A stretch of 56,650 bases of DNA, from positions 1 to 56,650 of the forward strand of contig JAZNTT010000029.1 of the NCBI GenBank assembly GCA_045591885.1, read 5' to 3'. Origin of the DNA: Colimorpha_A sp045591885 (lineage in GTDB: Bacteria; Bacillota; Clostridia; Oscillospirales; CAG-272). This document shows positions 14,367 through 19,755 of this stretch, in pieces. Every line of letters starts with the position of its first letter. The stretch's first letter is position 1. Under the pieces are notes generated by a model that saw nothing but the letters and a program-made list of their open reading frames with translations, did not search any database and had not been told where the DNA came from. The position numbers were made by a program, and so were the translations under genes.

Positions 14367-15824
14367 TTAGTTGTCCTGGAATCTGTCGAATGCTGCCATG
14401 ATACTCGCAAGTGCCCTATCAATGTCAGGCTTTTTAGAGGTATAATACTGAGAAATCTGGCTGTCCTGAGGGTGGTAAACAACGTCCTCCTCAACTGCGG
14501 TAATCATACGAAGCTGAGTAGAGAGAAGGGTCGCGATATCCCAAGTGGTGTTGTTAAGAATGATATCGAGCATATCGATAGATTCAGCGTCGGAAACGCC
14601 GGTACCCTGGAGAGAGTCGTATCTGTATGCGGGGTATACGTGTTGCTCAGAAGCAATGGAAAGTGCTTCGCAGATAAGAGAAACAAAGTTGGAGTTTGCA
14701 GTGACAGGTATCGACATTACAGAGTAGTTATCGAACATCGCGGATCTGTAATTCTTCTGGTTATCATCATACTTCGGCTGAGGAAGGATAGTATAAACAG
14801 CTTCCATGGAAGGAAGAGTACTGATGGTATTAGAAAGGGCGGTAGTAGAGAAGAGAGCTCTGTTGGACTTGAAAGCATTAGTAGCTTCGCTCTGTTTACC
14901 GTAGAAGGTACCGGGGGTTTCATAGTACAGAGTATGCATTCTGCTTGCGTAGGAAAGGTACTTTTCGTTCATCATAACGTCCTCAAGTCCCTTTTCCACA
15001 GTGTTCTTAACGCAGGGGATTTCCCATGCAGCGTGCCAGGAATCGATAGACCAGTCCAAGGTCAGATAGAATGCGAAGCTGTCATCGGCGGTCTTTCCGT
15101 CACCGCCAGCATCATCCCAGCCGTACTCATTTACGATGTTCATAAGGTAATCGTAAGTCCAGCCGCCTTCCTCGCCGTTACCGGCAAGAACGGTGTCGAT
15201 GAGTTCCTGAGAGAACTCAGTGCCCTTCCAGTTATCACCGAGGTCACGATTGTAAACCACAGCAACGGTCTGTCCGAGGATGGAGATACACATCTTGGAA
15301 ATAGCGGTGTATATAGCGTCACGAACGGAGAACTCCTTGTTCATGCCGTTGATCCAGTGAGACTGCGAGAGCTTGGTATAGGGAAGCTTTGCCCAGTTAA
15401 GAACGAAGCCGTTCGTGATAAGGGGCGAGCTCTCGTATACGTACGTCATAGCGAGGTCGAAGGTATCCATCTGCAGCGTACATGCGTTAAGAACGATGTT
15501 GCTATGTGCAAACTGGGTACCGTCATTATCCTGGCGCTGGATGAAGACATCGTATCTGTCTTCAACCTTAGCGTTTCTGAGAACAAGCGCCTGATCAACT
15601 ATGTTCGTGGAATTCTCGTCGTCAACAACAACCTCCATTGCGCCGTAGTGACCTCTCGTGCTTACACGGAAATCTTTTCCTTCAAAGTCATAGTCGGGAA
15701 GTGCTTCCCACTTGGTGCCGGGGTCTTCCTTGTAGTTGGGACCCGTTTTCTTTCCGTTGCCGCCGCAAGCAAAGCAGGTAACAAGCATGCAAGCAGCGAT
15801 GAGAAGTAAAATAAACTTCTTCAT
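14367..15824 (-). CDS. Extracellular solute-binding lipoprotein, no partner permease
   Basis: 485 residues. The signal peptide ends in the lipobox CFAC (Cys about residue 20), followed by a Gly/Asn/Lys spacer. The body has the outline of the large ABC solute-binding proteins of gut Clostridia: a DYDFEGKDFRVST start, an ADDSFAFYLTLDWS centre and a C-terminal LASIMAAFDRFQDN helix. Such proteins capture sugars or oligosaccharides for CUT1-type ABC importers. No permease or ATPase gene is near, so it either shares a remote transporter or acts in sensing. It heads an operon with two DUF4091 lipoproteins. The AGGAG site is seven to eight bases before the ATG. Confidence 0.85.
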   Translation of the reverse strand: MKKFILLLIAACMLVTCFACGGNGKKTGPNYKEDPGTKWEALPDYDFEGKDFRVSTRGHYGAMEVVVDDENSTNIVDQALVLRNAKVEDRYDVFIQRQDNDGTQFAHSNIVLNACTLQMDTFDLAMTYVYESSPLITNGFVLNWAKLPYTKLSQSHWINGMNKEFSVRDAIYTAISKMCISILGQTVAVVYNRDLGDNWKGTEFSQELIDTVLAGNGEEGGWTYDYLMNIVNEYGWDDAGGDGKTADDSFAFYLTLDWSIDSWHAAWEIPCVKNTVEKGLEDVMMNEKYLSYASRMHTLYYETPGTFYGKQSEATNAFKSNRALFSTTALSNTISTLPSMEAVYTILPQPKYDDNQKNYRSAMFDNYSVMSIPVTANSNFVSLICEALSIASEQHVYPAYRYDSLQGTGVSDAESIDMLDIILNNTTWDIATLLSTQLRMITAVEEDVVYHPQDSQISQYYTSKKPDIDRALASIMAAFDRFQDN

Positions 15825-16222
15825 AAAATTTCTCCTTCTTTGGATATTTTTTATTTTGACATTCGCGCAAGAGATTACGGCAAATGTTAAAACCTAATAA
15901 TGAATAGCGCTCCGCCCTTGTGCAAGATGTGAAAAAACTGTCTTAGACTTTTTAGCACAAGTCACAAGAAACTTTGGCGTATGCAAGTTTTTTTAGTTTT
16001 TAGCGGAATCGTTTTGCAAAATTTACATAATAGCGCCTAAATTCGAGCGTATTTTATTACTTTTTGCAAGAGTATTATAACACGAACGCAAAATATACGC
16101 TATCAGTAATTTGCTCTAAATTATCAATTATTTGCTCTAAAATGTAAACAATTGTGATGGATATGTGAACAACAAATGAAGTTCGAGTGAGAACGGAAAT
16201 CGTATTTTACCGGACAGAGCCG
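15825..16222. other. 398-bp AT-rich upstream region of the solute-binding operon
   Basis: No reading frame is convincing. On the minus strand a TATAAT lies at 16079-16074 without a recognisable -35, implying an activated promoter and an mRNA leader of about 240 bases. The direct repeats at 16111 and 16132 lie just upstream of it. No riboswitch was recognised. Confidence 0.5.
16111..16141. promoter_or_regulatory. Direct repeat TTGCTCTAAA x2, candidate activator site
   Basis: TTGCTCTAAA at 16111 and again at 16132, exactly 21 bp apart (two helical turns). They are upstream of the minus-strand TATAAT at 16074, which lacks a proper -35. Such spacing suits a dimeric AraC-type activator; no such regulator gene is adjacent. 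Confidence 0.4.
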
Positions 16223-16318
16223 TCAGTTATCCGCCGCCTTATCAAATTCGTTCATTACGTCCTTGATCGCATTCCGTATTTTTTCCGTGCAGGTCGCGGA
16301 CAAGTCCGCCGCTGCCCC

Positions 16319-16951
16319 TCAAAATTCCGGATCGTATTTCTGTTCAAACGGCTCCCAAAAGATCTCTCTTACCTCGATGTCCTTTATGCGGAGCATCGTG
16401 CAGTAAGCGGAAAAGCCGACGTGACCGCCGTTTATCGGATTCGGGTCGATCATCTCCGAAACAAGAACGTCATCGACCATCATAAATGAGTGACCGTCGA
16501 TCGCTCCGCAGGTCATTCTGACCTCGGTGCCGGGTATATACTTATAGAGGCTCGTCGTAGAATAGAGATTCGAGCCGACTCCGTAGCCGATGTTTCTTTC
16601 AAGTCCCGCCTTGTTCTCATACCAGCCGTTGAGTCCGCAGACGTAGGAAGTGCCGAGATAGTCGACCTCGTCGTCCCAGCTTGCACAGAAAACGGCGTTA
16701 AGGTCGCGCGTTGCAGGAAGGATAGTTGAGCCGGTAAAGGAAAGCATTACGTTACCATTATAGTAATCGCGCGAAAAAAGAATACCGCCCTTGTTTCCGT
16801 TCTCGATTCCGATAAGCGCGCCATCCTCGTATTTCCATTCTCCGCTCTTCGGCTCGAAATAGCTCTGCCAATCGGTGTTCGGCTTATAGTCGAGAAGCAC
16901 CTTTGACTTGTCGAAAAATATTTTTTTACCTAAAAGATGTATGTTTTTCAT
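16319..16951 (-). CDS. Lectin/glucanase-fold protein (DUF1961-like)
   Basis: 210 residues, no signal peptide, so probably cytoplasmic. The beta-rich pattern (WQSYFEPKSGEWKYEDGALIG, then GGILFSRDYYNGNVMLSF) and the closing GGHVGFSAY...IKDIEVREI resemble concanavalin A-like domains of the DUF1961 and DUF1080 type, which occur with carbohydrate metabolism. The start at 16951 is chosen for GAGG six bases upstream; a longer frame from 17011 lacks a site. After its TGA the same frame stays open for 31 more sense codons to a second TGA at 16223-16225 (see findings). The function is unknown; an intracellular role on oligosaccharides is inferred from the neighbours. Confidence 0.75.
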   Translation of the reverse strand: MKNIHLLGKKIFFDKSKVLLDYKPNTDWQSYFEPKSGEWKYEDGALIGIENGNKGGILFSRDYYNGNVMLSFTGSTILPATRDLNAVFCASWDDEVDYLGTSYVCGLNGWYENKAGLERNIGYGVGSNLYSTTSLYKYIPGTEVRMTCGAIDGHSFMMVDDVLVSEMIDPNPINGGHVGFSAYCTMLRIKDIEVREIFWEPFEQKYDPEF

Positions 16952-17058
16952 AGTTACCTCATAGCTTTTTACCGACTGTTCTTCTATCTTCATTATAATA
17001 TATATGCCCAAAATTGTCTACAAGTATTTCTTTTTCGGCAAAAATATTTACAATGCTC

Positions 17059-17087
17059 TTGCATTTTGTTAAAAGAGCGTTTATAAT
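17059..17087 (+). promoter_or_regulatory. Sigma-A promoter of the 80-residue membrane protein
   Basis: TTGCAT (17059-17064), a 17-bp spacer and TATAAT (17082-17087). It is 33 bp before the start codon. Confidence 0.75.
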
Positions 17088-17120
17088 ATAGATACTACAT
17101 AAAATTGAGAGGTAATAATC

Positions 17121-17363
17121 ATGGATCTTCTTAAAAAGTATTGGCCCCTCGGCCTCAAGGTAAAGAAGGGTGACGTTGTTTCGCTCATCATTTGGCTCGT
17201 AGTCAGCCTTGTTGTTTGCGGACTTATCTCTACCGTTTGCCTTACCGTCCTCGGAGCTATTCCGGTAGTTAACATTCTCTGCGGAATCCTCGCTCTTATT
17301 TTTGACATTTACGGTATCGTAAACATCGTAGTTTGCGTTCTTTCCTTCCTCGGAAAGGTTTAA
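17121..17363 (+). CDS. Small two-TM membrane protein, unknown
   Basis: 80 residues: a short basic N-terminus (LKKYWPLGLKVKK) and two long hydrophobic segments (about 20-45 and 50-76). Single-gene unit with its own promoter and a very strong terminator. AGAGG lies about ten bases before the ATG. Short proteins of this outline (KKYFP... then two helices) are common and uncharacterised in Clostridia (recollection). No function can be inferred. The compact gene with strong signals suggests high expression. Confidence 0.8.
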   Translation: MDLLKKYWPLGLKVKKGDVVSLIIWLVVSLVVCGLISTVCLTVLGAIPVVNILCGILALIFDIYGIVNIVVCVLSFLGKV

Positions 17364-17372
17364 TTGTCAGTT

Positions 17373-17415
17373 AATAAGCAACGCCGAAGCAGTGCTTCGG
17401 CGTTGCTTATTTTTT
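17373..17415. terminator. Strong bidirectional intrinsic terminator
   Basis: AATAAGCAACGCCGAAGC pairs perfectly with GCTTCGGCGTTGCTTATT (18 bp, three-base loop), followed by a T-run. It serves the membrane-protein gene (plus) and the HEPN gene (minus), whose stop overlaps it. Confidence 0.95.
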
Positions 17416-17832
17416 AACTACTTCGCCCGATATGACCGCGAAAATAAACCGGTACATATCGCTTGCCATTTTATAGACCTTATCAAGCTCGGTGTCGGTA
17501 ATGTCGAAGCCGACGTCGGTCGGGTAACGGGTTTCGATATAGTATCTGTTGAGAGAGGTGCTTTCGTCGAGCCACTCGTCGAACTTTCTGTCGATACGGC
17601 AGGCACTTCTGCAAAGGAACGTCAGGTTATGTCCGTCAACGTGCTTGCCGTTTTTATAAAGAAGATACCCCTTAAGCGCTTTTTCAATGCACTGCTGGCA
17701 GTGGAATGCGGCGTTACAGTTATCGCCGTTATTGTCCTTTAATATCCGCGCGGAATCAATGTCGCACTCGGCGCGCTCGAGCCAGTCGAAATATCTTTTA
17801 CTGTCGTGAGGACTGCCGCGTCTTCTACCCAT
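17407..17832 (-). CDS. HEPN-domain protein
   Basis: 141 residues with the PF05168-type HEPN outline: a first helix YFDWLERAECDIDSARIL, the core AAFHCQQCIEKALKGYLL, the GHNLTFL turn and the C-terminal RYP motif. HEPN proteins of this class pair with minimal nucleotidyltransferases; some pairs are toxin-antitoxin systems in which the HEPN is an RNase silenced by AMPylation. The classic RX4-6H RNase motif is not obvious, so nuclease activity is uncertain. Its ATG overlaps the end of the nucleotidyltransferase gene by eight bases, so the two are coupled. Confidence 0.88.
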   Translation of the reverse strand: MGRRRGSPHDSKRYFDWLERAECDIDSARILKDNNGDNCNAAFHCQQCIEKALKGYLLYKNGKHVDGHNLTFLCRSACRIDRKFDEWLDESTSLNRYYIETRYPTDVGFDITDTELDKVYKMASDMYRFIFAVISGEVVKK

Positions 17833-18115
17833 AAAGCACCCTGCCCTTCGACATTATGCTGTATGCGTAGCTCGTTTCGTCCTTTTCAAGAATAAGGAAA
17901 TCCTCCTCGTTATACACAAGCAGATTGAAAGCAACGTCACAGTCAAGGACACGGTAAAGCCGTCTTTCCGCTTCCTTCGGGTCGCTCTTCACTACGATAA
18001 GCAGGCTCGCCTCGCGTAGTTGCTCACCGTTTTTCTTTTCTCCGTAGAGAACTATCTTGCTCGGACTTACCTCATCAATGACGGTTTTACAGATTTGATT
18101 CAATACTCCGTTCAT
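17825..18115 (-). CDS. Degenerate minimal nucleotidyltransferase-like partner of HEPN protein
   Basis: 96 residues with the length and secondary-structure order of MNT proteins. Where active enzymes have GSRARG followed about ten residues later by DxD, this one has YGEKKNG followed by REASLLIVV: the serine and both metal-binding aspartates are gone. It therefore probably cannot transfer nucleotides and may act by binding only. GGAGG lies seven bases before the ATG. It is the first gene of the two-gene unit. It could be a diverged MNT or a pseudo-enzyme kept as a structural antitoxin; recognition rests on operon context plus the fold pattern. Confidence 0.7.
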   Translation of the reverse strand: MNGVLNQICKTVIDEVSPSKIVLYGEKKNGEQLREASLLIVVKSDPKEAERRLYRVLDCDVAFNLLVYNEEDFLILEKDETSYAYSIMSKGRVLYG

Positions 18116-18172
18116 TTCCGCACCTCCGTTTCTTACCTATATTATACACGGATATGCGGTGTTTTTCAAGTA

Positions 18173-18559
18173 TCAACCGATTATTTCGTTAGGTGCATTT
18201 CCTCCGAGTCCAAAGCTGACGGCGATTGCTTCGTTTACACGGCGCATAACGCTGTCGTCAAGATGCCCCATTTTTTCTTTGAGGCGCGTTTTGTCGAGCG
18301 TTCTTACCTGTTCAAGAAGTATAACGGAGTTTTTCATAAGTCCGCCCGAGGTGTCCGACGATATCATCGCCTCGACTCCGATGTGAGTCGGAAGCTTATT
18401 TTTCCCCGTTCGCGAGGTTATCGCGGCGGCGATGACCGTAGGGCTGTATCTGTTGCCGACGTCATTCTGTATTATGAGAACGGGACGAAGTCCTCCCTGT
18501 TCCGAGCCGACTACGGGACTAAGGTCTGCGTAAAATATATCTCCGCGTTTACACGTCAT
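18173..18559 (-). CDS. mazF: MazF/PemK-type endoribonuclease (EndoA-like)
   Basis: 128 residues starting MTCKRGDIFYADLSPVVGSE, with the RPVLIIQND strand and the AAAITS core of MazF. Sequence-specific single-strand RNase. The start at 18559 gives the standard EndoA N-terminus; a frame extending to 18835 has no ribosome site. No MazE-type antitoxin gene is next to it: the downstream neighbour is the HEPN unit and the upstream gene is divergent. In many Firmicutes mazE/mazF follow alr, so this is a separated or solitary toxin gene. The transcript is predicted to begin with a large hairpin (18588-18663). Confidence 0.93.
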   Translation of the reverse strand: MTCKRGDIFYADLSPVVGSEQGGLRPVLIIQNDVGNRYSPTVIAAAITSRTGKNKLPTHIGVEAMISSDTSGGLMKNSVILLEQVRTLDKTRLKEKMGHLDDSVMRRVNEAIAVSFGLGGNAPNEIIG

Positions 18560-18587
18560 AATGTTTTTTCCTTTCGTTTCAACTTTC

Positions 18588-18663
18588 CTGTAAGAGTTCA
18601 TTACTATTTTTCGGCAGGCATGGGAATAATATTCGCGCCGGTGAAAATTTGATGCTCTTACAG
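18588..18663 (-). ncRNA. Large 5'-terminal hairpin in the mazF leader
   Basis: Outer stem CTGTAAGAG/CTCTTACAG (18588-18596 with 18655-18663), extended by CAT/ATG after a two-base bulge. The inner stems are ATTTTT/GAAAAT and CGGC/GCCG, with a loop of about 20 bases. The predicted minus-strand promoter would start transcription at the outer arm, so the hairpin would be the 5' end of the mazF mRNA. It is not a terminator: no T-run follows on the minus strand. Confidence 0.5.
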
Positions 18664-18668
18664 TAATT

Positions 18669-18697
18669 ATTTTACGCGGAGAAAAGTATGATGTTAA
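18669..18697 (-). promoter_or_regulatory. Predicted sigma-A promoter of mazF
   Basis: On the minus strand TTAACA (18697-18692), a 17-bp spacer and TAAAAT (18674-18669). One mismatch in each hexamer. The expected start is near 18662. Confidence 0.6.
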
Positions 18698-18701
18698 CGT
18701 A

Positions 18702-18730
18702 TTGATAATGAGAGACAAATGTTGTATAAT
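18702..18730 (+). promoter_or_regulatory. Sigma-A promoter of pgeF
   Basis: TTGATA (18702-18707), a 17-bp spacer and TATAAT (18725-18730). It is 30 bp before the chosen start and divergent from the mazF promoter. Confidence 0.8.
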
Positions 18731-18759
18731 AATGTATATGAAGCCGAAAGGAAATGAAA

Positions 18760-19533
18760 ATGGGCGGATTTGAAAAAACGGGCGCATTGCCGCTTTTAAC
18801 ATCGGATAACATAAGCTGCTCCCACGGATTCTCAACGCGTGAGGGCGGAATCAGCCACGGAAACGGACTTGACACGCTTGACCTCGGTATGGGAGCAGAA
18901 GAGGACGTAAAAGAAAACCGCCGCCGTTTTGCTTCGGCGTTTGGCAGCGATATTTCAAATATGTTCTCGGCAAAGCAGATACATTCGAACATCGTTGAAA
19001 TCGTAACCCAAAAAGACCTCGGACGGCATTTCGAATGTGACGGCTTCGTCACAAACGAGAAGGACCTGCTTCTGACCGTCAAGGTCGCGGACTGCGTTCC
19101 GATACTTCTTTACGATGATTCGGGCGTTATCGGCGCCGTTCACGCCGGCTGGCGCGGAACTGTCAGCGGCATCGCCGTAAACGCGGTGAAGAAAATGTTG
19201 TTACTCGGCGCGTCTGCCGAAAACATCAAGGCCGCGATAGGACCTTGTATTCACTCCTGCTGCTACGAGGTTGATATTCCATTCATCAACGCAGTCAAGG
19301 AAGCCGAGTACGGAAGCGAGCTTTTGCGCTTCATATCCCCCGCCGAAGCAGACGGGAAATTCTACGCGGATCTTCCGTCAATGAACAGACATCTGCTTCT
19401 TTCGGTCGGCATACCGTCCGAAAACGTAAACGTATGTGAAAGCTGCACGTCCTGTCACAGCGACGTGTTTTTCTCCCACCGCGCAAGCCACGGCAAACGC
19501 GGACTAATGATGGGAGGAATAATTCTTCAATAA
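18760..19533 (+). CDS. pgeF: PgeF/YfiH family (multicopper-polyphenol-oxidase fold, peptidoglycan editing factor)
   Basis: 257 residues. Contains the family signatures HAGWRGTVSG and GPCIHSCCYEV, with the metal-site Cys and His residues, and a C-terminal ESCTSCHSDVFFSHR motif. Members remove wrongly incorporated amino acids from peptidoglycan precursors in Escherichia coli and act on purine nucleosides in other bacteria. The start at 18760 is preferred because GAAAGG stands eight bases upstream; the ATG at 18754 is only two bases from that site. It is a single-gene unit with its own promoter. Confidence 0.93.
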   Translation: MGGFEKTGALPLLTSDNISCSHGFSTREGGISHGNGLDTLDLGMGAEEDVKENRRRFASAFGSDISNMFSAKQIHSNIVEIVTQKDLGRHFECDGFVTNEKDLLLTVKVADCVPILLYDDSGVIGAVHAGWRGTVSGIAVNAVKKMLLLGASAENIKAAIGPCIHSCCYEVDIPFINAVKEAEYGSELLRFISPAEADGKFYADLPSMNRHLLLSVGIPSENVNVCESCTSCHSDVFFSHRASHGKRGLMMGGIILQ

Positions 19534-19549
19534 GACAACACAAAACTTC

Positions 19550-19578
19550 TTGACAAATCAAGAAATTTATGCTAAAAT
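19550..19578 (+). promoter_or_regulatory. Sigma-A promoter of the riboswitch-ATPase unit
   Basis: TTGACA (19550-19555), a 17-bp spacer and TAAAAT (19573-19578). The -35 lies within a small TTCTTGA/TCAAGAA inverted repeat (19548-19565). Confidence 0.85.
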
Positions 19579-19580
19579 TA

Positions 19581-19680
19581 CCGTAACATAGGGAGTAGTT
19601 TGCGCGTAAGCGTGTCAAGCCAACCATCCCGCGGAATCTTTTTCCGATTGACTTGACTTAAAGAACGAGACTGTGTGCGG
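19581..19680 (+). ncRNA. yybP-ykoY manganese riboswitch
   Basis: The conserved element GGGAGTAG is at 19591-19598. The P1 helix is formed by CCGTAACATAG (19581-19591) and CTGTGTGCGG (19671-19680), pairing almost perfectly with one bulge. The conserved 3' element ACGAGACT is at 19665-19672. A second helical arm lies between (GCGTAAGC and CGGAATCTTTTTCCG). The family senses Mn2+ and activates expression of metal exporters. Here the 3' strand is shared with a downstream terminator, so metal binding should permit read-through into the P-type ATPase gene. Confidence 0.88.
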
Positions 19681-19714
19681 CGTTTCCGTGCATTGGCTCG
19701 TTATTTTTATTTTG
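19664..19714 (+). terminator. Regulated terminator of the manganese riboswitch
   Basis: AACGAG pairs with CTCGTT, and TGTGCGG with CCGTGCA, followed by TTATTTTTATTTT. The left arm overlaps P1 and the conserved aptamer 3' end, so it is mutually exclusive with the metal-bound fold. Confidence 0.8.
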
Positions 19715-19755
19715 AAAATAATTACGTAAAAAAATCCGAAAGGAAAAAAATAAAA

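Noticed and set aside
14472..15809. 445-codon plus-strand open frame opposite the solute-binding gene
   Set aside because: Antisense shadow with no signal peptide or domain; the minus-strand gene has lipobox, ribosome site and family pattern.
16223..16321. UGA recoding or selenocysteine in the lectin-fold gene
   Set aside because: No stem-loop typical of a bacterial SECIS was recognised after the TGA, and TGA is the normal stop of many genes here; kept only as a remnant observation.
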